Of a stretch of 64,000 bases of DNA, positions 9,457-20,370 are shown in pieces; the stretch's first letter is position 1, and every line of letters starts with the position of its first letter. A program made the translations under genes and the position numbers. Source of the stretch: Liolophura sinensis (taxonomy: Eukaryota > Mollusca > Polyplacophora > Chitonida > Chitonidae); assembly GCF_032854445.1 (NCBI RefSeq), contig NC_088296.1, positions 6,563,435-6,627,434 on the forward strand. The letters run 5' to 3'. The notes below the pieces were generated by a model. It had not been told where the DNA came from, did no database searches, and was given only the letters and a program-made list of their open reading frames with translations.

Positions 9457-10194
9457 AATTAGTTTAACCACTTTTGCTTCTTTTGACAAAATGATGACAG
9501 TCAGTGTCCTGCTCTCTGAATCAATTACTTAGCAATAGTTTCTCGTCACATAACTGTAGTTTGTGAAAGAAAGAAAATTGTTGGGTTCCATGTGAAGTCT
9601 ACCTCTCCTAGATAAAGGACAGGAATATCAAAGAGCTAGTTCTTTCTCTTAAACCTAAATTCCTTAAATTTCCTTCCATTCATCCCTAGGCACCAGTTGA
9701 AACTTTGTTCCCAAATGCGCAAATGTCCTCTAACACTTCTGCTGCTAATGCTGGCCTGTCGCTGACGAGATGTTAATTCGTGAATTGGGCCCCTCGTGGG
9801 AGGGCAATGATTTGTTGGTGCAGCACGTCGCTGTAACTTACAACACACTTGACCCACAACCATCCATTAACAACGACCCCCGGTGACCGTGCGGTTATCC
9901 GTTCAATACCGTCCTTTAGTACGGACAAAGTTTTAGTAACAAATGTGCGGCGACTAGACAAGATAAAGCGCAATGTCATTATTTTCACAAGCTCTTTCAA
10001 ATATCTATGAAGCATGAGGTACTACCTTTGGAACCGCTTAAGTTTCACTCTCATACTGAATCCAGGTTCACTTCATCGTAGATAGCTATTCAGGGGTAAA
10101 CAATGGTGACTTCATAAAGTACCACAGTTAATCTTAGCCTAGGTGATTATAAACTATCCACGAGGTTCGTGTAGCCGTCTTCCGCCAATGTGAA
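9457..10194. other. Unique sequence with a CpG-containing middle
   Basis: The 9760-9960 section is high-complexity with several CpG. Overlapping minus-strand frames (9636-9863, 9773-10015) show no domain. No gene is called. Confidence 0.4.
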
Positions 10195-10345
10195 GTACAT
10201 ATATGTACGTCACATGTGGGAAAGTTCATCCCTAACTTGCCAAAAACAGGTGGTTTACCCCGGGCGCTTCGGTTTCCCCCACCCAACAAACTGACCGCCA
10301 TCGTGTGGCATTAAGACACAATGAAATAAATACATAAATTGCGAG
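10195..10345 (+). mobile_element. SINE-A-related 3' body (variant)
   Basis: CATGTGGGAAAGTTCATCCC, TAACTTGCCAAAAACAGGTG, GTTTACCCCGGGCGC and CTGACCGCCATCGTGTGGC are followed by an AATAAATACATAAA tail. The middle matches a variant also seen at 61215-61365 and differs from the main SINE-A body. Confidence 0.7.
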
Positions 10346-10894
10346 AGGCAAGCTCCGTTGACATGGTTTTCATACTAACAATACGAAAAGAAAATTATCT
10401 AAAATTTATCAACTGAACTTCGACTATTCAGTGATAATGTTCAGTTTGTCATCGTATTTTAAGCTAACTTGAGTTTCAGTATATGTATAACACGATGTGT
10501 AGACCTATAGTTCTTGAGAGTAGGGAGTGAAATTATGCAGCTGTCTTTCGAAAACGGCTTTCTATCCGTGATGCATCATATGTCCTTGCCGAGTATCTCC
10601 TTCTCACTGTACCTTTCCCGTGTTCAACAGCCCCAGGGTTTGTTGAACATTATCCCCGAGTTATGTAATTCAACACTTGCAATCAAATCGCATCTAAAAT
10701 ACATATTTTGATTAACGACAGCGTGAATTACAATACACTGTCAACATTAAAATTGCTGTCGTGTTAATTAGACGTTTCGACCCAACAGTTGAACTCTCTA
10801 CGTACGTAAGTTTCACGTTACGAATACACGTTTTGAGTTTGCACGACTTATATACTAGCATGATTTGGATACTCATTACGCTGACATATCTCTC
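10346..10894. other. Unique sequence, no gene recognised
   Basis: The 65-codon frame at 10514-10711 has no recognisable features. Nothing else was identified. Confidence 0.4.
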
Positions 10895-11140
10895 CCATGG
10901 ACCGATTCGGTGGCCTTGAGAGCGTCCACCTCGAAGTCAAGAAACATGGGATCAAACCCCGGTTGGGTCACACCAAAGACATTCAAAATAGTACTTGTTG
11001 CTGCTTCACTTAGCGCTCAGCACTGAGAGGTTAGAGCAATGCAAGGAAATATGGATAGTTGGCCCGGTGTCAGTATTATGTGACAGGGTGAGGTGTCATG
11101 TCTGGTGTCTTCGGCCTGATATTTCAGTGGTGACACCAAT
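10895..11140 (+). mobile_element. SINE-B, plus copy
   Basis: The head reads GATTCGGTGGCCTTGAGAG (A-box-like) and GGGATCAAACCCCGG (B-box-like). The body has TGCTGCTTCACTTAGCGCTC, AGAGGTTAGAGCAATGCAAG and GTGTCATGTCTGGTGTCTTC. It aligns over its length with the reverse complement of 38133-38350, which defines the family. Confidence 0.8.
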
Positions 11141-11221
11141 TTGTCGGCATATACTCGCCCTTCCACAAGAAGAAAAAATATATGTACACACACCTAATGA
11201 CGTCATATTCATTTATTTATT

Positions 11222-11400
11222 CTGTCCAAAATCATTTTGAAATGTTCACTGCTTCTCTTTGAAGGATTCCGTCCTAATACTTCATACAGTTTTTTAGTTT
11301 TTTGGTGATCTGTGTTATACGTTGCTTGGGAAATTTGCCTTGCCATTGTTGACCTGGAACGTCCACCTTTGTTTACGACTGGTGCACGAATAGCAGGTCG
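11222..11400 (+). mobile_element. Element R2, 3' core
   Basis: GTTCACTGCTTCTCTTTGAA, TTTTTTGGTGATCTGTGTTA, TGTTGACCTGGAACGTCCAC and GACTGGTGCACGAATAG match the R2 core. It is followed immediately by the start of a long R2 copy, giving a head-to-tail pair. Confidence 0.7.
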
Positions 11401-11404
11401 GTAA

Positions 11405-12245
11405 GTACCCATTACCAAATTTCTGCAGCCCGTATCAAAAATAAAAAAACACAGGAGATTCGAGAAATCCATCATCCGATCGTCTAGCGAATTCTTGTCT
11501 TCCATTGGTCATCTCCCATGGTGGCGCAAGAGTGGTCAGTACCGGACGTCTGATACCAGACGATGTTTAATTTAAACCAATCAAACAACGCTGTGCGACC
11601 CGGAAGATCTGTCGTCTCCAGCTGGTGTGAGCGTATTCTGACAGAATGATTTTTCTTCGACCGAGGAACTTCTGTACAACCGACGAATTTCAAGATGTCC
11701 TTATTTATCACAGGACAGGTGTCAGTCGACTTCGTCCTTCTAGTGTGTCCAGGATACTCCATCAATCGACTTTACTCTAAATTTCTTGGATTTTACAATG
11801 AGTACCGTTTTACTGTTAATAAGTATGAACGGGGTGCTCAGAATCTCTGTCACTCTGCTTCATCACCCGTTCTAATTTCGTTTTACCTGTTCCTAGGGGC
11901 TGGATATTCATGTTGTCCAATAGGATCGCCAAGTTGGATGTATGAACAGGTGCAAACAAAACGCAAAGGACGGCTTGTATGAGCTGTCATGGCACACGGG
12001 CTGCATACTGACATAATTCATTCAGCTGTTGACATTCCTGTCATCGCTCCATCATCATTGAAGACTGTCGACTGCTTCTCTTTGTATGATTCCGTCCTAT
12101 TTTCGTACTTTATATACCTCCTGTGTTCTTTTTTATGGTTTGTGCTGAACGTTGCATTTGAAAGTGACCTTGCGATTATTGACCCGTAGCGACCACTGTT
12201 GTTGGCTGTTGGTATACGAATGGTTGTTTGGACGCGCAGGTGCTT
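11405..12245 (+). mobile_element. Element R2, long copy (about 840 bp)
   Basis: The block from 11405 to about 11690 (CCATCATCCGATCGTC, TCTTCCATTGGTCATCTCCC, TCGTCTCCAGCTGGTGTGAG), the middle (GACAGGTGTCAG, TATGAACAGGTGCAAACAAA) and the standard R2 core (12030-12245) align in order with the reverse complement of 15580-16405. Short open frames inside (11695-11982, 11989-12189 and minus frames) are not conserved in the other copy, so the element looks non-coding and non-autonomous. Terminal repeats were not found. Confidence 0.75.
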
Positions 12246-12769
12246 ACTTTTTGCCACTTATAAAAGATATGCATTTTTCGAACATACCCAAATATAAATC
12301 GCTTTGTTGTTATGAATATAAGTGATGTAGTAATTTGATTTGATCCTGTTCAAAATTATGCTAAAGTATGGATTTAAATATTTTTTATGGAAGACTTTGC
12401 AAGAGTGATAGAGGTGTTTGCAAAAAATACCTTTTGTTATCGCTGTTTTACCGAGTTTTCTTTCTTTGTCTACAACCGTGGCGGAAAGTGTCTTCTCTTA
12501 TGTTGGAATGCTCTTTACATATCGAATACATTAGGAAGTATTCTACTATTCTGGTATCTTTTTAAATGAATGGTACATCTACTCTATGGCTTCCAGTGAA
12601 GACAAAGTGAGTACAAACTTTACAACCTGACTCGGTTTAAAACACTATTTTAGACATATAATTAGATAGATTAGTCATAATGAACGATAATCGTGACATA
12701 TTTTAGTGTATTTTTTGTTGATATATGTGAATATCTCTTTAATTCAATCTTGACGCATTGGCGCTGAGC
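12246..12769. other. AT-rich unique sequence
   Basis: AT-rich. Overlapping short plus frames at 12368-12569 have no recognised content. No repeat was assigned. Confidence 0.4.
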
Positions 12770-13275
12770 GCTTTTCTGTGTCATGTGCAAAGGTCCAGTT
12801 AGACAGGTTGGTCTGTCAGATAAATGGAAGCCATATTTCATAAGCTATTGACAAGACGACGGGGCAGAGACGTCCAGAGCATCCGACCCTTGTCACTTAA
12901 TTTACACCCGATATCATTTCGGCTATGGTTTATGGCAAATCAACTCTCCTCGCTCAAGCGAAAGCGTAGATTGACAGGCCGTTGCCGATACCATGGAGAG
13001 TGACAGGTCAGATTAGAGTCCAAAACCCCCCGTTTATCGCCGATTTAAACTGTCGTTCCAAATCAGGTTCACACGACTGCACAAGGCGATGTTTGGTGTT
13101 GCTGCTGGGCAAACAGATCCTGCCCGCTCTGTAAACATTTTACCCTCCTGATTAGACCAGGATGTACCACGGCTGGCCGCCGTTTCCGGCGTGCCGCGAC
13201 AGACCCGGGCTGAATGCCAATCAACTCAATGATTGGTCGAAACGTCCCTAACCCTTGACTGAGCTTTAGATAACT
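12770..13275. promoter_or_regulatory. Candidate conserved non-coding or regulatory block
   Basis: This block is richer in GC and CpG than its flanks and free of the window's repeats. It starts with the palindrome-like GCGCTGAGCGC (12771-12781). It contains two TGACAG motifs (12972 and 13001, the second within TGACAGGTCA), typical of TALE homeodomain (Meis/TGIF) sites. No open frame spans it. Regulatory function is inferred from composition and motifs only. Confidence 0.3.
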
Positions 13276-13784
13276 GATAGCAAATTCTGATTAAACTCCA
13301 GTTAGATTTACCAAGTGACCGTGGTCCATCTGTTCACCCTAAAGGTAAACTTCAGTAAATGAGATGACTTCATCAAATCAAGGACTTTGGGGGAGATAAT
13401 TTAGTTAGCCCTAGTCAATCAGTGATTGGTATACCAACACAAAAGTTAGTCTTGGCAAAACTGGTCGACAGTATGCCGACATTATTATATAGCACTTGAT
13501 TAAATAGCTACTGACTCAGCATCACTCTACCCACCAAATTCGTTCTCAGTTATAACATTCCCAAAAACTCCGAAAAACGAAGGGCTCATTTTCACCTCTC
13601 GTTTCTCCTGACGAAGGCAAAATAAAATGCCGAAATTGCCGAAAGTCAACATGAGCCTATCGGCTATTCGTGTAATAAATTCACATACCATATGCGAAAG
13701 TGCGCCAGTCTGCATCTGTCATATTTCACAGCGTATCAAGTCACTCAAGGAGCATCTGTACATCTGTGAGGTATTCGATAGTGA
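13276..13784. other. Unique sequence, no gene recognised
   Basis: Complementary short frames at 13527-13827 have no domain. No repeat was assigned. Confidence 0.4.
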
Positions 13785-13975
13785 AACCAGTGTGATAGTT
13801 TGCAAAATAGTCACACGTAACCGGTGAATTCAGGTCTCTTGTCAATTTGCTAACTTAGGGTTTTATTCTAAATATTCGCGTAAGTACTTAAAAGCTACAC
13901 TAATACACAGCCCTTAAATTAGGTAGAATTAGATCACAAATTAAATGTCTTGACGTAAATTGCAATTTTCTATAC
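13785..13975 (+). mobile_element. Element R1, plus copy lacking the 5' end
   Basis: CCAGTGTGATAGTTTGCAAA, TAGTCACACGTAACCGGTGA, TCTCTTGTCAATTTGC, TTAGGGTTTTATTC, TAGGTAGAATTAG and GACGTAAATTGCAATTTTCT follow R1 in order. Confidence 0.7.
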
Positions 13976-14749
13976 GACGCTGGTATAGAAATGCTCATAA
14001 TACGGATTTTTCCACGTAACGACTGAATGCACGGAAAAGGTCGTTTGTTGTACTCACATGATTGGGAAGAAATTAAAAAGAAAAAATACAACTCCATTTA
14101 ATACGACCTTGCTGGTGAAATATTGCGACCTTGTTCTTAAAAAGTCACTTGGATACAGACAAGAGTATACAATCTAAACGATGACTTCGTTCATAATCGT
14201 GTAAACGTCAGTTTACAGTTAACTGCCCCTGGAAATTAACATGGTATCCCCGTAGACATCAGGCTAAGGAGTCCAGAATTGCGTGATGTGCTGAGTTTTA
14301 TGCAAAAATTCAATATTTTTTGTTTTAAGGAGATATTCGTTTTTATTAATTATGTAGAGAGTTTTCCTTGATGCGAGTCACACACGAAGACATTTCTTGA
14401 GCAAAGGGCCAAAAAAATGCGTCAATAAGACGAGGAGGCTCAAACGGGTGAATTTATATCTCATCACGTGATCAAGAATGTTATTGAGGTTTACAAGGAT
14501 GGAGATAACTTCTTAACCCTCTACGCACAATAGACGAAGTATGCAAACCATAGTTCCGGCCCACAATCGGTGAGGCAAAATGTGAAATTCCCAAAGACCA
14601 GTTCCATAATTGAAATTAGCATCACATTCTCTTAAAATTATATAATTTTAACGAGGGAGATAGTTACCTGGAATTAGAACTACCCTGCAGTGTTCAGTGA
14701 TATTGGAAAAACATACGTGTGCAATAACCCAAACACGTCAAATTCAGCA
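13976..14749. other. AT-rich unique sequence
   Basis: No repeat family or coding signal was recognised between the R1 and SINE-A copies. Confidence 0.4.
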
Positions 14750-14826
14750 CGTAGTTCACCACAACCCCGCCATCATAGACGTGAAATATTCTTGAGAAAT
14801 GTGTAAAACACCAACTAAATAAATAA
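14750..14826 (+). mobile_element. SINE-A 3' end
   Basis: Only the last about 75 bp remain: CCGCCATCATAGACGTGAAA, TATTCTTGAGAAATGTGTAA and AACACCAACTAAATAAATAA. Confidence 0.75.
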
Positions 14827-15019
14827 TGTTGTGTCCACTAAGTTTTTTCTCTATGTTATTATGTTTTGTTCTCTCTACTTTTGGTTAAATGTTAAATAAA
14901 CAAAATTGTTTTTAAAGCACAGAGTCGTTGATCTTTTCATGTCCATTAACCGACCTCAAATATACAAGAGCAATATTAAAGCATGATGTTAAAAAAATAA
15001 CGAATCTGTAGGCATTGAA

Positions 15020-15195
15020 ACAGACATTTGTATACCAATCGTCAAGCCCAAAGGACATTCTAGGTCAGTAATATCAGGACCAAGTTCCAAAATAGCCTTC
15101 TATATAAAGAACTATATAAATAAGAAAAAAGAAAGTATATATAATGTGAGAAAATTAGGACGAATACACGCAAAGAGAAGCAAAGGCATGCATAC
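15020..15195 (-). mobile_element. Element R2, core in reverse
   Basis: GAAACAGACATTTGTATACC, then GACATTCTAGGTCAGTAAT, AAGTATATATAATG and CACGCAAAGAGAAGCAA follow the R2 core in reverse. A SINE-A copy begins immediately to its right. Confidence 0.65.
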
Positions 15196-15198
15196 AGA

Positions 15199-15466
15199 AT
15201 GAGAGCTCCGTGGTCGAAGTGGTTTATCGCCGCATTGATCCCAGAGGCTCTCAATGCGGTCGCTGTGGGTTCAAGTCCAGCTAATGCCGATTTCTTCTCC
15301 GGTCTTACGTGAGAAGACCTGGAACAACCTGCGGATGGTTGTGGGTTCCTCCCGGAACTGCTCGGTTTCCTTCCATCATGATGCTGACTACCGTCGTATA
15401 TGTGAAATATTCTTGAATACGGCGTAAAACACCATTGAAATAAATAAATAAATAAATAAACAAATA
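15199..15466 (+). mobile_element. SINE-A, near full-length with tRNA-like head
   Basis: The head starts AGCTCCGTGGTCGAAGTGG (A-box region) and the B-box reads GTGGGTTCAAGTCCAG. The complete body follows (CTTACGTGAGAAGACCTGG, CAACCTGCGGATGGTTGTGG, TGAAATATTCTTGAATACGG) and an (AAAT)n tail. Minus-strand open frames here (15060-15476) are repeat-borne. Confidence 0.93.
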
Positions 15467-15579
15467 GCAGATGCATATTGCAATATGAATTTGGATCTGT
15501 TCAAATCAAGTTGTTACCTCCCTTATATTCATAACAAGTAGGCGAATTATACCGTCAGTACTTTCAACAGATGTACATA

Positions 15580-16405
15580 TCGGCTTAAGGTTCAGACGTC
15601 CGTGTACCACGTGTTAATCATAAACCGCTCTCCAGGTCCGTAATCGCAAGACTACTTCCTAAAAAAAAAACGTTCAACACAAATCAGGGCTAAAAAACCA
15701 AACACAGTAAACCATTCATACGGATTCATGCAAAGAGTGACAGTTAACATTTTTCATTGATGACTGACAGACTCACTACAAGAATGCTCTAGGCAAATGA
15801 ATGAAATCAATATCCAAATTGTGTATCATCATGGTATAGTAGACTGATGATTGTTAATCAGATATGTATCTCGCCTGCACCTGTTCATATATCAAACATG
15901 GCGTCCTTGTTCAACATGATTAATACAAGGGTTAAGAGGAATTTGAAACAGTTATGAAACAGACTGTCACAGATTCTGGACACTGCGTCTATACTCACTT
16001 ACAAGGAAATGTGCTTATTTGAAAATTCAAGAAACTTTGAGTGAAGGCGTTTGATCGGAATATTCCTGACACAGTTGAAGTCAACTGTCTGACACCTGTC
16101 TTGTGGCAAATAATGTTGTCTTGAAATACATCTGCTGTACAGTTCCCCGACCGAAGACAAATCTTTCTGTCAGAATACCTTCACACCAGCTGGAGACGAG
16201 AGCTGTTCCGCACATCTGCTAACAGCGTCGTTTGATTGGTCTAAATTAAAGCTTCCGGTACTGACTAGTGTCGCACCACGGTGGGAGATGACCAATGGAA
16301 GACGAGAATTCACTAGGCGATCGGATGATGGATTTGTCGAGTCTCCTGTAGGAGAACTTAATTTTGATATAACCTGCACAAATTCGGTAATGGACAATTA
16401 ACGTC
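15580..16405 (-). mobile_element. Element R2, long copy in reverse (about 825 bp)
   Basis: Inverted partner of 11405-12245. In + coordinates, 16145-16350 carries AGAATACC then TCACACCAGCTGGAGACGAG, GGGAGATGACCAATGGAAGA and GATCGGATGATGGATTTGTC. The middle has GACACCTGTCTTGTGG and CACCTGTTCATATATCAA, and the diverged core lies at 15580-15765. Identity in the first about 210 bp is high enough to align by eye almost without gaps. The minus frame 16170-16397 is not conserved in the partner. Confidence 0.75.
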
Positions 16406-16714
16406 CCAGTGACTCCGTTCTTGGAACTTACGAGACTTTCTCTCTTGACAGTTCTAATTGAACTAACATGACAGCATTTCTGATAGCAACTTATTTACAC
16501 GTACAGACCTACTTGTCAAATTAACATTTCAATTGTCTTCCAGATTTTTTTTATATAAGTTTTTTTTAATGGAAGGACAACCATTTTCTCAAGACACCAC
16601 ACTAACAGATCGTAAAGGTATCTATGAGGACTTTTGTTATATCAAACACATTTTATCCTCAAAAATGTACAACGCGGTTTTCAAAAGCATGAACTCTACT
16701 TTTTGTGCTGACCG

Positions 16715-16791
16715 CATATTCATTAATATTCATATTCATTAATATTCATATTCATTAATATTCATATTCATTAATATTCATATTCATTAAT
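16715..16791. repeat. 16-bp perfect tandem repeat
   Basis: CATATTCATTAATATT is repeated four times without mismatch (16715-16778) plus 12 further bases. The complete identity of the units suggests recent expansion or active slippage. Confidence 0.95.
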
Positions 16792-16811
16792 GTCATTAAT
16801 AACACACTAAT

Positions 16812-16965
16812 AAACTGTAATTAATATCACTGCATTTTGTGCCTAATTCTGTTTAACCAGTACTGCTGAGTTGCTATTAAGGATTTACGAAGACTTATGA
16901 TGTATGACGATTCAATTGCCAACTACCACTGTCATTCCTTCTCTAGTTTTACTTATTAGGCTCTC
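16812..16965 (-). mobile_element. Element R1, diverged minus copy
   Basis: TGCATTTTGTGCCTAATTCTG, the CTGCTGAGTTGCTA region and TCTCTAGTTTTACTTATT are R1 in reverse. The centre is deleted. R2 lies 55 bp to the right in plus orientation. Confidence 0.6.
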
Positions 16966-17019
16966 ATTCATGGACTACGAATTTGAACTTTGATATGGAA
17001 TTCATGCATGGAGTATCCA

Positions 17020-17210
17020 CTGTCTGCCCGGCATCATTGAAAACTGATGACCGCTTCTCTCTTGTGTGTTACCTGCTTTATTTCCTATTTGTTTAATTTC
17101 TTACATACCTTTGTCTGAAGGATCTAGTGTTAAACGTTGTTTTGGAAATGGATCGTGCGATTATCGACTTGGAACTACGAGTGGTATATGAATGTCCGAC
17201 ATGACGCCTA
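17020..17210 (+). mobile_element. Element R2, diverged core
   Basis: CATCATTGAAAACTGATGAC, CGCTTCTCTCTTG, TTTGTCTGAAGGATCTAGTG, GCGATTATCGACTTGGAA and GTGGTATATGAATGTC follow the core order. Confidence 0.65.
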
Positions 17211-17774
17211 TATTGTACACATTAGACTACAACTGCGTCCTGCATTTGTCCTTTGCAAATCTTTTCTTCCTTGACCTCTAATTTGTGATTGGCTAGTTTC
17301 TCACCCGTCGCTAATCAAATAGAATCACTGTCCCAGGGGCACGTGGTACTGACGAAAGCTACTCGTTTTGACGGTGCAGTGGTTAGTCGTTACTGTAAAT
17401 ACTGTCTGAATGCCAGAAATCAATGTCACACGCCTGCTTTGTTGGTTTTTCAGGGCTTTCAAGTCACTTTTAACATTTTTCTGTCAAAATACAAATCACG
17501 ACCGAGTCTATAGTTCCTTGTCACCGGGCTGTTAAGAGAAAGAACAGTGGAGTTTTGTAGCCAGTTAACCCAAAAAGTTCTGCGATCAGTCATGATTTTG
17601 TCAGGAGAACTAAAACATTTTTGATTTCTTCGACGATTTGGATATAATCCCAATAGATATCAACTGCACATCGAGAGGATTTCAAGAAGTCGCGGATCAT
17701 CAACAATGAGTATTTGCAAAGACTTTCTCTGCAAAACAGCTCTACACATGTATTTTTGTTATCGACAACTTATA
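17211..17774. other. Unique sequence between two R2 copies
   Basis: 17290-17480 is open on the plus strand (74 codons) but has no recognised domain. Nothing else was identified. Confidence 0.4.
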
Positions 17775-18030
17775 TGCGAGAATGACACAAGACCTGAATA
17801 CTGATTTCACTCATTTGCCTAGAGCATTCCTTGCGTCTTTCCAACATTATTGAACGTTTTTTTTCATGATTTTGTCCTAATTTCGTACTTTATATGCTTT
17901 CCTAGTTCTTGGTGGTTTGTATTTAGCGTGGTTTTGGGAACTGGCCGTGCAATTATTGACCTGGAACGTTCTTATTGGTTGACGGCTGATATACGAATAT
18001 CTGTATCGATGCATAGATTCATACACAAGT
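17775..18030 (+). mobile_element. Element R2, core with upstream section
   Basis: Upstream TATGCGAGAATGACACAAGA and TGAATACTGATTTCACTCAT precede CATTCCTTGCGTCTTTCCAA, TTCTTGGTGGTTTGTATTTA, GCAATTATTGACCTGGAACG and TATTGGTTGACGGCTGATAT. It helps define the section just upstream of the core. Confidence 0.75.
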
Positions 18031-18521
18031 ATAAATGAGTGGCGACTCCATACCACAGAATGATTTGTGCTAAAACATTAAGGTGTTTCACGACTTTAGG
18101 TTACCCTAGTCAACATTAGTCAACTGATGAAGAAATGTATCCACTTTATTGAGACCTAAAATCCAATAAGCTATTAAAATCCAGTTTTCCAATAGATTTA
18201 AAAAATAAACGTATATTCTTACAATCCAGTATTCAAAACTATCTCTCCCGATTAACATTTAATTTAAATTTCCAAAGTCATTAGAAAATGAATAAAATTT
18301 GGAACATAAGGTTTTTCTTTTCAAATGCAAGTAGTTGTATTTAGTTTGACAACTAAACGATATCCCTTAAATCTTTAAATAATTTCTATATACTGTCTAT
18401 TTCCTTAGACTGTCTTAAATTTCTATTTACTTTGGCGTTAGACAATGTTCATTAAATCATTCCGTTTAGTTCTTTCTTACACATTGTTGGTAACAGTTAA
18501 GTAGGAATAAGTGTAAGAGGA
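18031..18521. other. AT-rich unique sequence
   Basis: Low-GC sequence without repeats or coding signal that I can identify. Confidence 0.4.
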
Positions 18522-18802
18522 GACGATCGTTATATCTGGTACATTTACCAGGCAACATTTCAACTTAGCACTGAGACCGTCCTACAGGACCTACAGTCGC
18601 GCTATGACCAAAATACGTGTGTCCATACATCAGCTATCAGACTGCTCCGGTTTTACTCTGTTTGCTTCGGAATATTTTTATATTCTGACATGAGCGGCAA
18701 TGGGGGATGATTGTCATATCTGGTACATTTACCAGGCGGCATTTTATGTTCGCACTGGAGCCGTTTTACAAGGACCCATACTCGCGATATGACCAAAATA
18801 CT
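18522..18802 (+). repeat. Diverged direct duplication around an R1 scrap
   Basis: Blocks 18522-18620 and 18708-18802 align: ATATCTGGTACATTTACCAG, then GCACTG, ACAGGACC/ACAAGGACC and CGATATGACCAAAATAC-like ends. Between them, 18629-18665 looks like a scrap of R1 in reverse (CAGCTATCAGACTG, CTCCGGTTTTACTCTG). Confidence 0.7.
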
Positions 18803-18934
18803 GTTTAAAGCGACGCCAGACACGAAGCAAACAAACGAAGTGCTACAAGACAGGTGACATTGGTATTTGATATTTCAGTGTACCATCTACCATGAAAATA
18901 TATTCTGTCCGCCAATAATGTACAAATCTTTAAG

Positions 18935-19060
18935 AATCCAGTCCGACATTCGCATACCGTTCGTAAACATTGACGTTGATCACAAGACCCATTTCAAAAC
19001 AACCTAAAACACCAGTTCCCAAAAGGAATATGCAAGAACAATTATATATCTTCTAAATAA
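18935..19060 (-). mobile_element. Element R2, decayed core fragment
   Basis: CCGACATTCGCATACCGTTC, GATCACAAGACCCATTTC and ACAACCTAAAACACCAG keep the R2 core order in reverse, with heavy divergence. Confidence 0.5.
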
Positions 19061-19489
19061 TGCTGGTAACGAGGTAAGAGTACAGAGGAGGTGGCGTTGA
19101 AATTTCAGAAAACATCCAAACAACCAAATCTTTTTGGTTTTTCTGTATTGGGTGGTGTAAAATATCTAAATATTAGGTGGCAATATATTGAGGTTTTCTT
19201 GGATTCACGCTATTCTTGAAAACATGTCAAAGCGGCCATCTTGTTTTGGTGGCCTGGTGGCTTGGCGTTACTTCAGCAGAACTGGCAAATACCAACTATT
19301 TCGGTAATTACATGTGACTGTTGCTAATTTGTGTGGTTAGAGCCCAGGACTGCAAGGTTAGTGAGTATATTAATTAGTAATAAGCTAAATTGGTTAACCA
19401 TGTCTGTTCCCTGATTTGGCTGTTCCCTCCATGGCTGTGGCTCATGATCTCATCTAGTTTCTAAACTGGTACACCAGACGTGTGTCTCC
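19061..19489. other. Unique sequence, no gene recognised
   Basis: Includes a T-rich section with AAATATCTAAATATT near 19160. No coding or repeat assignment. Confidence 0.4.
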
Positions 19490-19720
19490 ACATAATAGCA
19501 CGGTACACGATTTGAATGCTGATTTCACCCATTCACCTCGAACATTCCTTGCGTCTTCCCAACATCATTAAAACTGTTGACTGCTTCTCTTTGCGCTCTC
19601 CCGTCCTAATTCCGAACTTTATATAACTATTTTAGTACTTGAGGTTTTGCGTTAAACGTTGGCTTTGTGATTATTGACCCGCAACGTCCATTTTGGTTGA
19701 TGGCTGGTATAGGATGTCCG
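19490..19720 (+). mobile_element. Element R2, core
   Basis: GAATGCTGATTTCACCCATT, CATTCCTTGCGTCTTCCCAA, CTGTTGACTGCTTCTCTTTG, CTTTGTGATTATTGACCCGC and TTGGTTGATGGCTGGTATAG. A second partial core follows directly. Confidence 0.72.
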
Positions 19721-19747
19721 ACGCTTATATCTGTTTCTACTAATAGA

Positions 19748-19890
19748 TAATACACTTTCTTAGTTCTTTGGTGGTTTGCGTTCAACGATGTTCAGGGAAA
19801 TGGCTTTACGATTCTTAACCCGAATCATCTATTTTAGTTGGCGACTACTGCACGAATGTCTGATTCGATGCATAGATTCTCATGGGTAAA
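19748..19890 (+). mobile_element. Element R2, 3' half of a second core in tandem
   Basis: TACACTTTCTTAGTTCTTTG, GTGGTTTGCGTTCAACGATG, GATTCTTAACCCGAATC and GATTCGATGCATAGATT repeat the 3' half of the core about 20 bp after the previous copy ends. Confidence 0.68.
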
Positions 19891-20370
19891 GTTGGTCCCT
19901 CTAACTGCAGTAAACTTAATTTTCACACTCAAGACATCCCCAATATCTAAATGAAAATGTGAAAATTGATAACCTTTCTTTTTAGTATAGCATTGGTAGT
20001 AGCACACTTTGACCAAAATTTGTATTTGGTTAGATGTTATCAACTGTTTGCCAGGGTCACAACAGTTGTCGTTTGCGAAATGTTGCCTTTTTTGTAGAAA
20101 ATGAATTTGATTTTTCTGCCATACTTCAAAATCATATAACTACAAATACTATTTTGTATCGTAGAAATTTTTGGCAATAAAACCCAGTAGCATCTATGTA
20201 CAATTCATTGTTGTCATTCTCTATATTGTTGCAAACTCTCAAAAGTTTAAGTGTATAAAATCAATTATTTGATTACATGTCCAGTTGAAAACATTTGGTC
20301 CCAAAATGTCCGTATACTGCCTAATAATGTGATCAGACAAGGTCTTGGAATGTTATTACCCATGACAAAG
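19891..20370. other. AT-rich unique sequence
   Basis: Nothing recognised before the SINE-C head. Confidence 0.4.

Noticed and set aside
11484-11765. 93-codon minus frame in the first part of the long R2 copy
   Set aside because: The inverted long copy at 15580-16405 aligns well by DNA, but I found no matching open frame preserved in the same position, so the element is treated as non-coding.
15199-15290. tRNA-like sequence with A- and B-box
   Set aside because: It belongs to a SINE: the tRNA-like part continues into the SINE body, acceptor and anticodon stems do not pair, and the copy ends with an AATA-type tail.
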